From Prostheceraeus crozeri (taxonomy: Eukaryota; Platyhelminthes; Polycladida; Euryleptidae): a stretch of 64,000 nucleotides of DNA. The notes under the pieces were generated by a model. The model did not search any database. It had not been told where the DNA came from and worked only from the letters and a program-made list of their open reading frames with translations. How positions within the stretch are numbered: position 1 is the stretch's first letter; each line of letters opens with the position of its first letter. This document shows, piece after piece, positions 23,534 to 34,320 of this stretch. The stretch is from assembly GCA_907163375.1 (NCBI GenBank), contig CAJQUW010001819.1, positions 310,001-374,000 of the forward strand, written 5' to 3'. The translations under genes were made by a program, and so were the position numbers.

Positions 23534-24899
23534 TAGGGATGTGCCGATATGAGAAATTTCGCCGATAACCGATACCGATAATTTATCGGCAAAAAAATCA
23601 AATATCGGCCGATATATCGGCACTACCGATATTGAACCTTCATCATTGTTGTCCGCGCAACCTGCATGCATTTGCCTCTGTGCTCGACAGAATTGAATAT
23701 ACAATGTCTCGTACATGGACTAAACAGTCATAATCACAGAATTAAACAGGTTGTCTCTTCTTCCGTTTGACTAGAAGGGAAACATTGGAACATGTAACGT
23801 TAATGAAATGGCACAATTTCCTTACTAAGTAGCATAGCAATCGAACAATGAGCAGCCAGTTCAACATTAAACACGCCAAATTGTGCAAAGTTTCAGTGAC
23901 TGTTATCAACCGGATCACACAGCAAAGAGACACAATCGATGTCAAGTTCTATAGAGAAGTTTGTGAACGTTTTTTCATGCGCCTGCTAACTTTTTTTTCA
24001 ATGATCGGAGGACCCAACATTATCGAGATAACTTTTGCGCAATGATCTGAATTCTTCGAATCTGAAAGAATCGTGGCGATCGGAGCATTTTGAAGGAATT
24101 CAGAGCAATCCGCAAGCGACGCACGACTATTTTTCCTATCTCTGTCAGGTATTAAAAATTTCTTTTTGCCCACTTATTAGGTTCCTACATGTGCCATCTG
24201 TTTGAATCAGTTTGCACTTCTAGCAAAGTGATGCGATTAAACAATCTAATTCTGTGGTCATAATAGACTGCATCGATAAAGCAAATTCCAGACGATATCA
24301 TAACGCTAATGATGGCACAGCAATTATGACATACATTTAAAAAAAAGAAAAGATTGACGAGCACCAGTAAATTTTGCAAAAAGTAATATTTTTGATACAT
24401 ATTTGCACCATTGGTGGTAAGAGACATTAAAAGTATGACATACAGGTATTGACGTAATGCATTCATATAACTCCATTCAAATAAGTAAGTATATCAGTAC
24501 TGAATCTGTATTGCAAAAAGACAGATCAAATTGAATGGCTTTGCAAACTCACTTGAATTCTTGTAGCTTCTGGAGTCTACATTTAGTTTCACTATCCAGC
24601 TAGCAGGAACAGCGGAGCACACTTAGAAAACATTCAGTCAAAATGCAAGTCCAATCTATTTTTGATTGTATAGCTTATCTGAATATGTGTACTGTGTATA
24701 TTCATTATTGAAACTATTTGATTTTTCCTTCATTTGATATTTTAGATAATCGCTACATGTGATAAAAAATGCCCATTTAAAAATGCAATTTTCAGTGACA
24801 GAAATATCGGTAAACTATCGGCATTTTTTTAGATATCGGCCGATAACCGATATGTTACAAAAGTTGCCGATGATCGGCCGATATATCGGCACATCCCTA
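23534..24899. mobile_element. Non-autonomous hAT transposon, 1366 bases
   Basis: The perfect 8-base target duplication ATTAAGAC (23526-23533 and 24900-24907) encloses inverted ends TAGGGATGTGCCGAT and ATCGGCACATCCCTA. Next to the ends lie repeated palindromes such as ATCGGCCGATATATCGGC on both sides, probably transposase binding sites. No hAT transposase (BED finger or C-terminal dimer region) is found inside, so it would depend on an enzyme encoded elsewhere. The perfect target duplication and well-matched ends suggest it is younger than most neighbours. Confidence 0.93.
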
Positions 24900-24907
24900 A
24901 TTAAGAC

Positions 24908-25187
24908 TATGCTGCTTGACAAAATAATGTTCATTGCTTCTTCCAGAAAATTTATGGATTATTCAATTTTAAAAGATTTTCCAAACATAGCGGAAGAAGC
25001 CTGTAGAAGAATGACAAAAAATACTAAGTTCATGCACTTAGCTGAATTATATTATATACTGAAATTATATTTCCTAAAATCATCTTCATCGTTAATTGAT
25101 CAAAATGATTCAATTTTGGGATCAATTTTGGGATTGCACCAACTGAAAATTTTAAAGGCATTTCAAAATTTATACTTGTATTTATAA
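24908..25187 (+). other. Open frame right after the hAT element, status unclear
   Basis: About 93 codons are open from 24908 to 25187 (Met-Leu-Leu-Asp-Lys-Ile-Met onwards). The reading also continues on the other side of the hAT element for about 16 codons from a Met near 23487, in the same frame once one copy of the target duplication is removed. AT-rich DNA gives such frames by chance. No domain, splice border or homologue is recognised. Confidence 0.2.
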
Positions 25188-26317
25188 ATTCAGTTGCTAA
25201 GATATATTTTTATGGGGTAAGTCAGAGGGTGATATGTACACTTTGATCGAACTTTCACGAGTGAAAAAGTGATTGACTGTCCTGAATGGCTGTCATGATT
25301 GAATGTCATGAAGTGTCTAAGACTTTTGCATACGTATGTATCTCAACTGGCTCATTTTTGTGGTAATCTTTAATTTGCTAGCAGGAGTTGAAATTTGAAA
25401 GAAATATTCAAATCTTATCAGTAAACATGTAGATGAATCAATGAGTTCTGAATCATTATTTTCATTTCTTAGTAACGTGCGTGTTTATCTTTGAGATTGA
25501 TGAGACTCACGTAAAGCTGTTTCTTAGAAGCAAGATATACATAAATGTCATGTAGAATGCAGATTCTCTGTGTAACAAAACCCCTGCATTTTTGAAAGAA
25601 ATAACGCCTTCCTAGCATTCGATGCAAATTATATCAATCATTGCAAAAAAACTGCAACCAATACCGACAAATTGAAAAGCAGCAGCAAAATCGATGCATT
25701 GAAATGAACCGGATCATACTTTGCGATATCAGAAAAAATAGCATACTTTCATGCACACACACTATCAAACAGAAGTGAAAAGGCAATTTGGACCTACAAG
25801 TACAGTACATGTACTTACAAATTCGCACTATCTACACCACAAATTCCAACTCTAGTAAAAGTTTGTGGCACTTTAGCAGGTGGTCTACATAAATAATTGA
25901 CTTAATCTGCTTAAAAATCCACTTGAATTATGTGAATTTAGTTTACAGCTTGAACACTTGATTAGTATGTCTGTAAAATAAGATTGAATGCTGCAAAATT
26001 GTCGATAGAAAAATAAATGCAAGATTATGTGTATTTTTCAGCTTTTAGCCTAAACAGTTGACGTAAACTTCACAATAATTCATTCCTCCCCAAATGTCTG
26101 TCAAATTTTGTCAACTTTCAGACACCCCTCCCCTGGTCAAGGTTGAAGTAAATTGTGAACGGCCGGGCCCGTTGCTAGAGATTAAAGATCTCCAATGATG
26201 TGACGAAATGGCTTCATGCTGCTATTACATGTATTTTGATCTTTTCGCTTTCATCTTTCTCCGTAATGCGACTGCATCTTTTATTTAATGCAGTTGACTT
26301 AAATCGTTACTTTGTAG

Positions 26318-26386
26318 ATACCGTCATATGAAGCCGTTTTAAAGAAAGAAGGACCTCGACTTCGTGTTTGTGATTTTCAGTACCTG
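26318..26386 (+). CDS. Host gene exon C
   Basis: A 69-base exon, 23 codons, phase 0 at both ends, between TTTGTAG and GTAAGT. It begins Ile-Pro-Ser-Tyr-Glu-Ala-Val-Leu and ends Asp-Phe-Gln-Tyr-Leu. It links the TBC-like part to the region before the coiled coil. Because its length is a multiple of three, it could be skipped without a frame change. Confidence 0.85.
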
Positions 26387-27585
26387 GTAAGTTCAATAAC
26401 GAGTGCAAAAACAGGTGTTTGAAAACCCAGTCATTGTTTGTAGCAAATTTATTGTAAAGTCATGTTAATCAATTGCTCATACGTGTATGTATGAAGGATG
26501 TGCAGTGCACCGTAGCCGGAGGGTGGAGGGTTCTATAGCCCATAGGAGTGTGGGATTTTGGAAATTAGAGATTCAAGCGGAATGTTGATAGCACATTGTG
26601 GTCTCTCTAATAACAAGTACGTAATGCATATAGTGATTTAAACACAAAAATTAGCAGCATTTAGCTTTCAGGCAGAGTGCCTCTATCAATTCAATCTGTC
26701 ATCAATTTGATGATGATTTTTGCTCAAATTGTCAAATAGCTCAATATGAAAGTAACATAGCAAGCAAGGGACCTGAAAAGTCAAGAATTACTCCGATTTC
26801 ATTGAGCTGCTTTCATTAGAAATGTGCTGAATGTCATCCACATGAAGTAACCAGATCAGCATCACAATGGCAAAGGCGAGAGATACATGTACATTTGTAC
26901 ATGCATATGCATCTAACAATTTCCAGCAGTTATTTACCAAATTCACGAGCGAATTAATCTTTTATACCGATTTTTCTTACCGAAGTATTACATCGCAGCT
27001 TCCTCATATATACGGGTAAAAAATCCATTGATGCATGTGATAACTTTTTGCATAGCTTATTTAATTGCAAAATGGTCAAGACACCCTCATTCGGAAATCC
27101 TGATTGTGACTCAAAGAAGAATCTATTTTTCGACTGTGCTCTGACACTCCGATCTTAGGCTTCATATACACTGCGATATTATTTTATTAATCAGAAACGT
27201 ACGTAACACATTATGCAATGCATGTAATAGATACAGGAAAGATAATCTTCCGGATTTGCTCGAAATTCTGGATTTTTTGACGGCCATCTGGGTCATTTCT
27301 GAGATTCGCCAGAAAGTGCGATAAAAATAGGAGGGGGAAAGGGGTAAATTATGTGGGCATAAGATGGAATGAGATCTTCATGAAGCAGTGCATGTTTCCG
27401 TAACATCTTCATGATGCAAAGACAGTCTTGCAGTCTCCGGATCGAGAAAGTCAAGTCAAATATGCACTGTATTTAAGTGGCATTATGCTACGAGGCTTCA
27501 AAGCCACTGTACACGACAATTTTGAATGTCAAAATGAAATTCAAAATGCACATGCAATGATTATTTAAAGGAAAGGCTGATAAAA
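26387..27585. other. Intron 3, first part: nothing supported
   Basis: AT-rich intronic sequence after the GTAAGT donor. I see no elements. Confidence 0.5.
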
Positions 27586-27589
27586 TAGT

Positions 27590-27870
27590 CCTTTGCCTGC
27601 TTCTTTAACTTTCGGGGATCACCAATACTGCGTAGATGCTGAGGAAGTGCATTCTAAGTTCGTGTAGCAGCAACTGGAAAAGCTCTACCTCCCAAAGTAG
27701 GGCGACGGTGAGCTTGAATCACAAGCGAAGAGGAAATCGCAGATCGTAATCGGGATCGTTCAGGCATGGCAACAACATCATTCAGGCGTTCAACAAGATA
27801 ATGAGGGGCACCATTTTTTCCGACAGCAAAATATCAATACCGATAGCCTATATGCAATTCTGTTTCGGAT
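27590..27870 (-). mobile_element. LINE C-terminal fragment
   Basis: On the minus strand it reads Glu-Arg-Leu-Asn-Asp-Val, Arg-Ser-Arg-Leu-Arg-Ser-Ala, then Leu-Gly-Gly-Arg-Ala-Phe-Pro-Val-Ala-Ala-Thr-Arg-Thr, one stop, and Asn-Ala-Leu-Pro. The Ala-Phe-Pro-Val-Ala-Ala block before Trp-Asn-Ala-Leu-Pro is a common C-terminal signature of Jockey/CR1-type LINEs. The Trp is replaced by the stop here. Confidence 0.75.
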
Positions 27871-27982
27871 AGGAAGCCATTTATCACCCTTTAGTAGATG
27901 TGTGATCGAGGAAAAGCGATGAGATCCATGTATAAGATGAGCTGCTGCATTCAAGACCGACTGTAGACGTCATAGGTAAGGT

Positions 27983-28795
27983 AAGGAGGTGAGGAGCTGA
28001 GTGAGGACAGTCCTGAAGTCATGGGATCAAGGGAGGAAGGACTTGAGGTGAGGATCTGAGTGATGACAGTGTTGCAGTCATGGGATCAAGGGAGGAAGGA
28101 CTTGAGGTGAGGATCTGGGTGATGACAGTGTTGCAGTCATGAGATCAAGGGAGGAAGGACTTGAGGTGAGGATCTGGGTGATGACAGTGTTGCAGTCATG
28201 AGATCAAGGGAGGAAGGAAGGACATGACGTGAGGATCTGAGTGATGACAGTGTTGCAGTCATGGGATCAAGGAAGGAAGGAAGGACTTGAGGTGAGGATC
28301 TGAGTGATGACAGTGTTGCAGTCATGGGATCAAGGAAGGAAGGAAGGACTTGAGGTGAGGATCTGAGTGATGACAGTGTTGCAGTCATGGGATCAAGGAA
28401 GGAAGGAAGGACTTGAGGTGAGGATCTGAGTGATGGCAGTGTTGCAGTCATGGGATCAAGGAAGGAAGGAAGGACATGAGGTGAGGATCTGAGTGATGGC
28501 AGTGTTGCAGTCATGGGATCAAGGAAGGAAGGACTTGAGGTGAGGATCTGAGTGAGATCGGTTTTGTAATCATCGCATCGTGGCAGGAAGAGGTGAAGAA
28601 CCTTAGGGTCAACCTTGCAGTTATTTGATAAAAAAGGGACTTGTAGAAATGAACTGAGTGAGGACAGTCCTGTAGTGATGTGATCATAGCTGGAAGTACT
28701 TCATCGACAGTGAGTGAGGTCAGTCTCGCAGTCATGTGGCCAGAAGCAGGGACTTGAGGTCAGGAACTGAGTGAGGACAGTCTTGGAGCCGTAGG
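27983..28795. repeat. Minisatellite, 59- to 63-base unit
   Basis: The unit reads GTCATGGGATCAAGG, then AGGAAGGACTTGAGGTGAGG, then ATCTGAGTGATGACAGTGTT. Nine well-preserved units span about 28010-28560, with degenerate units on both sides up to about 28795. Unit length varies by whole GGAA blocks. A minus-strand frame with a 21-residue repeat arises only because 63 is divisible by three, and it is not a gene. Confidence 0.9.
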
Positions 28796-28920
28796 ATGGA
28801 AGAAGGAAGAACATAGGATATTAGAAAGAAATACGTTAGCGATAAAAATTGGGCCATGAAACTGTATGCAAAAAATCGATTATTTGGAAGAACTGCATGT
28901 GAGTGTTAACTGAAAGACAG

Positions 28921-29443
28921 TCCAATTAATTATGTTAGGAAAAAAATAACAGTAATTCCGAGGAGAATGTAGAGCTCACAAATTCTTCATTTTATTTGTG
29001 AAAAGTAATTTGTAATTAAGAGAATTGGTCGATCAGAAAATTGAGAACAGCACAGCACACGATGATTCTATGCATGTCTTCATGCATTCACTTTTTTACA
29101 TAGTTCAAGATTTCTCAATAGATTTCATTAATCGATGTAAAGTCATACTTTCTAGTAAACTGTATACATTTAAAGATAGTTGCAGCGACTCAACAGATAA
29201 TGAATAGTCCATCATGCTATGACGCAGGCATCTCTCATATATCCTTTCAAGCTTACGTCGTACTGTTTAGGATGCGAATAGTAGAAACGGTGAAGCATAG
29301 TCGATTGATTATGTCAGCAGAATATCACAGCAATTCCCAGGAGGTATGTAGAGCTCACAACGTCTTTATTTCACTTTTGAAAAGTAATGTGTAATTAAGA
29401 TCATTAATCGATCAGAAAATTAAGAACAGCACAGCAATGCGTC
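28921..29443. repeat. Direct duplication of about 140 bases enclosing a LINE scrap
   Basis: 28921-29064 and 29301-29443 are related copies. They share GTAGAGCTCACAA, TGAAAAGTAAT, GTAATTAAGA, TCGATCAGAAAATT and AGAACAGCACAGCA. Between them lies a minus-strand LINE scrap (29153-29303). Confidence 0.75.
29153..29303 (-). mobile_element. LINE 3' fragment
   Basis: It matches 32607-32757 along about 150 bases, sharing GATAGTTGCAGCGACTCAAC and GGATGCGAATAGTAGAAACG among others. It is a short remnant of the C-terminal part of a LINE, read on the minus strand. Confidence 0.75.
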
Positions 29444-31009
29444 ATTGGCATTGAATCATATTGGAAGTACGTTATGTTGTAAAGAGATACTGTGCAATAT
29501 CAATATTACATGCATGCTTTAAACGATCTTCATTCATAATGCACGCCTACATCTAGGGCTTATAACAATGAGAGAACAGGACGGCGAAATAAGGAGGGGC
29601 TTAATATGAGATAGCTAAAACCATTGGACTGTAGTAAAGGACAGAAATAAAACACAGTTGAATTAAAGAATTGCAGGATAATTTAAGTTTAAGTATTATA
29701 ATTGATGAGCAAAACGCAAAACCACAAAGTATATTGAATTGATAATGGAAGTTGATGTTTATATATTGCTGATCGGCAGCATGCAAAAGTTATTTATTAG
29801 TCAGCCTCATTGATTTAGATAACATAGTATCGAAGAAATGCTTCAATGAAGAACACATATTTGAAAATTGTATATCAGACGAGAGAAGAAAAGTATCTTT
29901 AAGACAAGCGAACGGAAGCCAAAAATCTAACATTAAAAGCGAAGTGAACTAATTTTACATCTAAGTAAAAATGAAAGCACTACATGCCAGTCATAAGACA
30001 TGATTAGCTTACAGACAGAATCATAACTAGCAAACGCAAACATTCAAAAAAGGTGGCGAAATCAACTTGGAAGGGGATGCATATTTCAGTCCCACTTGCG
30101 TAGTTAATGCAAATGAACAGCTAGTTTCATGATAAAATTTATTATGCATGCAAGCTAGTGATACTGTAATTCAGAAAGATCTATTATCCATCATTCCACA
30201 GAAATTTTGCGTTATTGAAATTGGTTGCTTAGTCTTGAACTTGAACATCATAGCAAGAACCAGTAATCCATTACATTGAAGTTTGAAGTTCAGATGACAT
30301 TTGACATTGACATTGGTTTTTGAATTTGCTTGACTTATCTTGAACTTGCATACGATAGAATTGAACTATAGTTCTGGAAAACCTGTATGTTAGACAATTT
30401 TGCATTGTAATTAATGACAATAAGAACCATCAATCAGTATAGTCAGATCTGTGAATTTGTTTGCATTTCTAATTATAGGAAAAGTCAAGCAGAAAGAGGA
30501 GACACTTCTTCGAAAATCTATTTTTGAATACGTTCATTGTATGTAAATTCCTTTACAGAGCTTAATCTACACAACGCAGCAATGAAATGTTCGCGGTGGT
30601 GGCTATTCGAAAAAATAAAACTTTGCTCAAAGAAATTGCAATAATAATTAGACATTATTGCACATTACATTACAATACATGCATCGCGTAAACAAAGTAA
30701 GGCCGGCACCTTACTTCCGGGTATTGTAACCATAGACTGAACGAGAAGGCTGTCTAATTCTGTGATTACAACACAAATATCACTCAGACATGTCTACGTC
30801 TGCATTCATTATCAACCATTTACTGAAAGAAGTTATATAAAAGTAAACCAGATGGGTCCCTGCTGACGACTAGCTTTGTTTTATTTGCTTTAATACTTTT
30901 CATCACTATCACTACAGTACTGTTAGCGCTTTGTGATTGAGAGGCTGTACTTCTTTGTCGGTGGTTTCCATAGGTTTCGCATTGTGATAACTAGTGTTAT
31001 TAATAATAG
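29444..31009. other. Intronic sequence, nothing supported
   Basis: AT-rich sequence. No element or gene that I can support. Confidence 0.5.
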
Positions 31010-31012
31010 TAA

Positions 31013-32444
31013 TACGGGCTCTTGGTACGAGTACTATAGACGAGATTGGACCAAAAACGTACGAAGCGGCCTCCTATGTAAAGCTATGCTGTACAGAGGG
31101 ACCTCCTATATTATTTCGACATCTATGGTATATTCAGACCCCATATTTTACATGTACATGTTGAAGGGGGTCAACTACTTTCATGTATGTTTTCTCGTCA
31201 AAGTGTGCAATACTTCATTTTATAGAGCAGTGAGAACGAAAATTTCTATAATTTTTTCGAGAGGGCGCTCTGTACAGGTTAAAGAAATTTATAGAATTAT
31301 TTTTGTAGTTATAGGGCGTTTTGTACAATAGAAATTGCATATCCATGTGTACCATGCGCCTTTGATTTCCAATAACTTAAAAAGTATTTTAATCTCCTTG
31401 TAATGATTACAATGAATACTGAACAGACGGAGATAGCGACAATATTCCATTTTAAGGATGGCTGCCGATAGTGACGATAACTTTAGTGACTGGGATGAGT
31501 TTATGTCCCAAGTAGAAAATATTGATCTGATTACTTCACAACAACCTTGCGAGCACTGCGACGGACGGAACTACACCCATGGACGTCTACTAATAGAACG
31601 GCCGCTGCAATACAACATCTTCAAGAAAGTTTCGAACAAGATGTTCCAAAAAACTGTATGAGTTCAAGATGTGTCTCAGAGACTTCTACTTATACGAAAG
31701 TGTAGAAAAAATGTTGCTACGGTGAAGAAGTTGAAAACTTGAAATGCTTCTCAAGCTTCTAGACATTGCTTTTGGACTTAAATGCATGATATACTCGTAC
31801 ATGAATATTTTGAAAAATGTTTTTCTATATGTGTATGGTTCAGTAATACATTGTTATCTACTACTGACATTTTATTTGAATCTTTATGGGGAATAAGTGA
31901 ATATATGTACGTTTAGGTCTATCTATATGTTTGTGTAGGTCTAAAGCTTACGGATGGAGCAAAATTATATTCTGAATATGAAGAAGTTGGTTAATAAGCA
32001 ATTAAAGCGTCATGCAGTTAGACCTACAGGGCTATCTAAAGTAAGGTATATCTAAAATATTTTTTTCTTCTATAATCTATTCGATCGTATTAATATCTAA
32101 AATATGTACAATCAATTTAGAAGTTGAGATGGATTTCGTAATTTCTATTGGTTTCCATAATGCGGGCCATTGGTACAAAATGTACCAAGCGCCTTATTTT
32201 CAATTTTGAAAATTTGAATATATTTTACATATTTGATAAGGGTCACAATGCTTTTTTCGTAAGGTTTATGATAATGGGCAAAACTTTGCTGAAGTGAAGA
32301 AAATGAATTTGAAAAGTAGTGTACAGATCGCCTTATTTTCTCAAATTTTGTACAGAGCGCCATAGGTGTCAAAACCGCCCTAGTTACTGCTATTTTGTGC
32401 CAAGAGCCCGACTTTTCAATTATCGTTTGTACCAAACGCCCGTA
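31013..32444. mobile_element. DNA transposon with inverted ends and an array of GTAC/GCGCC motifs
   Basis: The ends TACGGGCTCTTGGTAC and GTACCAAACGCCCGTA are inverted repeats. TAA on both sides (31010-31012 and 32445-32447) may be the target duplication, but the flanks are low-complexity. A motif close to GTACAGAGCGCC recurs about a dozen times within the left 350 and right 300 bases, in both orientations (for example 31265, 31315, 31349, 32179, 32318, 32349, 32429). Such subterminal arrays normally bind the transposase. One small open frame lies in the middle. I cannot place the superfamily. A 3-base TWA-type duplication would suit PIF/Harbinger, but this is inference. Confidence 0.75.
31458..31661 (+). 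CDS. Small open frame inside the GTAC-motif element
   Basis: 67 codons starting Met-Ala-Ala-Asp-Ser-Asp-Asp-Asn, strongly acidic at first, then Cys-Glu-His-Cys-Asp-Gly-Arg and a basic end. The acidic start and CxxC pair look more like the N-terminus of an element-encoded protein than random sequence. No homologue is recognised. It is probably the remaining start of a longer transposon gene, with the rest lost by internal deletion. Confidence 0.4.
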   Translation: MAADSDDNFSDWDEFMSQVENIDLITSQQPCEHCDGRNYTHGRLLIERPLQYNIFKKVSNKMFQKTV

Positions 32445-32606
32445 TAATAATAATAACAATATATTATCCGAATAACTTCTGAAGCAATTGCTGATTTGTG
32501 ATGACAGACTCGAGCTTTCGGAGGAATTCTACTCCAAAAACTAGCTCCAAAAGAATGGATAAAAAAATTCTTACCATAATTAACTGTTCTAAATTTAGTT
32601 CTAATT

Positions 32607-32995
32607 TAGTAAACTGTATGCATAAAGATAGTTGCAGCGACTCAACAGAGGATGAATAGTCCATCATGCTATGACGCAGGCATCTATCATATATCCTGTC
32701 AAGCTTACGTCGTACTGTTTAGGATGCGAATAGTAGAAACGGTGAAGCATAGTCGAAATGCGGTTTTATGTAGGTCTGAACTAACCGCCATCTGATTTTC
32801 CTGTCAACTAGTCTTTTCAATAGATTAATACCATTTAACTTTCAAGCTACTTTATGAGTAATATTATTAACTTGATCCTCATGCGTAAGTGATTTGCCGA
32901 CATCCACGCCTACTAGCCGAATTTTACCAGACTGAACAAGATTTTTGCCACTCACAGAAAAAACAAGATCACTTGTTAAGCGGCCAAGTGCTATC
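32607..32995 (-). mobile_element. LINE C-terminal fragment
   Basis: On the minus strand it reads Val-Gln-Ser-Gly-Lys-Ile-Arg-Leu-Val-Gly-Val-Asp-Val, then Tyr-Ile-Lys-Pro-His-Phe-Asp-Tyr-Ala-Ser-Pro, and Ile-Tyr-Asp-Arg-Cys-Leu-Arg. This corresponds to the region after the reverse transcriptase core of CR1/L2-type LINEs. Its end is shared with 29153-29303. Several stops. Confidence 0.75.
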
Positions 32996-33428
32996 TCGTG
33001 CACTAAATGATGAAGCCCAGCCTACATAGCGCAAGCTTGTGGATCCGGTGAGGTTCTCCCGACGCGCCACAGATCCTGACTAGCCTCAGTGCTTAATGGC
33101 CTTCAAAGATTTGAAGAGGATCAGATGCTCAATGGATCATTAGGGAGTGAGGTCCAGCGCCACAGAAGAAGAGCTGATTGCGTCAAAAATAGACTGGTTG
33201 GATGGTCCTCCCACAAGATCCCGTCACGTTTAGCTTTAAAGTGACCCTACAAAAGTTCTGAATATAGGAACGCATCACCTGCCATCTTAACGACAAGCTA
33301 TAGGTCATATTAGATAGGACTATATGTTTTAGTAAAGCTATGCATGGAATGACTATCTTAGAACATTATTTTGACATTGCCCATTTTTCATTTTTTGACA
33401 TTTTAGGCATGCTACTTGTAATTTTCAG
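32996..33428. other. Intron 3 end, GC-richer patch
   Basis: 33030-33240 is less AT-rich than its surroundings and may be the remains of an element, but has no recognisable motif. The stretch ends in a pyrimidine-rich tract and TTTTCAG before exon D. Confidence 0.4.
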
Positions 33429-33507
33429 ATAAATCAGCACTTTTATTCCGATTTGTTCCGCGTTAGTTCCATGGAGAAAGGAGGACCAATTTTGGATCCG
33501 ACACAAA
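33429..33507 (+). CDS. Host gene exon D
   Basis: 79 bases, 26 codons plus one base, between ATTTTCAG and GTAAGA. It begins Ile-Asn-Gln-His-Phe-Tyr-Ser-Asp-Leu-Phe and ends Asp-Pro-Thr-Gln. It leaves phase 1, which the 27-base exon E completes. It is short and has no domain of its own. Confidence 0.85.
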
Positions 33508-33929
33508 GTAAGATTAACAGAATGCTGTTGTGAATGCACATAATTATGATATTCTGCTTAAGCAATGCCTATATTCCTTCGTTCGCGGCTTCAGCGACAA
33601 ACGAATTATTACTGAAGGTGCCGAATTTAAATATTTGGAAATTAAAATTTTTAGTCAAGCTGCTGTTTAATGTCAGAGTTGTCTGCTGTTAGTTTTGTGA
33701 TATAGCGGCCTTATCAAGGTAATAGGTAGGTTGATGTCACAAATTACGATTTAATATCTGATGGCAGCAATATCAGTTATTTCTTCATATGTTGAGAATG
33801 TCAACACTTCAAATACTTTGAGATATCAGAATCTTTCGATTTTTCATCACCTGCTTTCAAAACTATCAAAATCAGTGCTCCAATTTAGAGCTTCATCAAA
33901 ACATCATAGTACCCAGTTCAGCTCAGTTC
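33508..33929. other. Intron 4, first part: nothing supported
   Basis: AT-rich intronic DNA. I see no element. Confidence 0.5.
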
Positions 33930-34320
33930 CGCAAGCCTTAGCCCCGTGTAGAGCCGTGGGTGTTCCTCGTGATGGCAATCGATCTTACATTTGCCATGCC
34001 TCCCCTCCATTCTCGGATGTTGTCAACGCATTCTCATTGTCTTCTTCCTCTTCTACGCTTTGTACACACCTCTCCTTCCGTTGATGCATTCACCAGACTC
34101 CCTCTTCATCCAGTGGTCATATTTCTTTCTCTTATTTTCTTGAGGAGTCCTTTTCCCTCTGATACGCCTGCCATCTGTCTCACAGTTTCATTTGTTTTCT
34201 TCTGTGTCCAGCTCAGTCGTAAGACTCCTCGCCATAGCCATAGGTCAAAAACTTCGATCATTCTTTCTTCTTGAATGTCCAGCTTTCTGAGCCGTAGGAC
34301 GCTGTGAGGCTCAGATCACT
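33930..34320 (-). mobile_element. LINE C-terminal fragment, decayed
   Basis: The minus strand, across more than one frame, has Ser-Tyr-Gly-Ser-Glu-Ser-Trp, Ser-Trp-Thr-Gln-Lys-Lys-Thr-Asn-Glu-Thr and Lys-Gly-Leu-Leu-Lys-Lys-Ile. These are blocks found after the reverse transcriptase in many LINEs. Several frame changes, so old. Confidence 0.65.

Larger units (their letters stand above)
3286..26317 (+). other. Host gene intron 2 (about 23 kb)
   Basis: A phase-0 intron from GTAAGT at 3286 to TTTGTAG at 26317. It holds most of the mobile elements of the left half, which are listed separately. No further exon with matching phase and borders was found inside it, although a short one could be missed. 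Confidence 0.6.

Noticed and set aside
28137-28514. Minus-strand frame with a 21-residue repeat
   Set aside because: A shadow of the minisatellite: a 63-base unit keeps any frame open. Composition and context are those of the repeat.
30933-31331. 132-codon plus-strand frame
   Set aside because: It crosses the left border of the GTAC-motif element, and its composition follows the AT-rich DNA.
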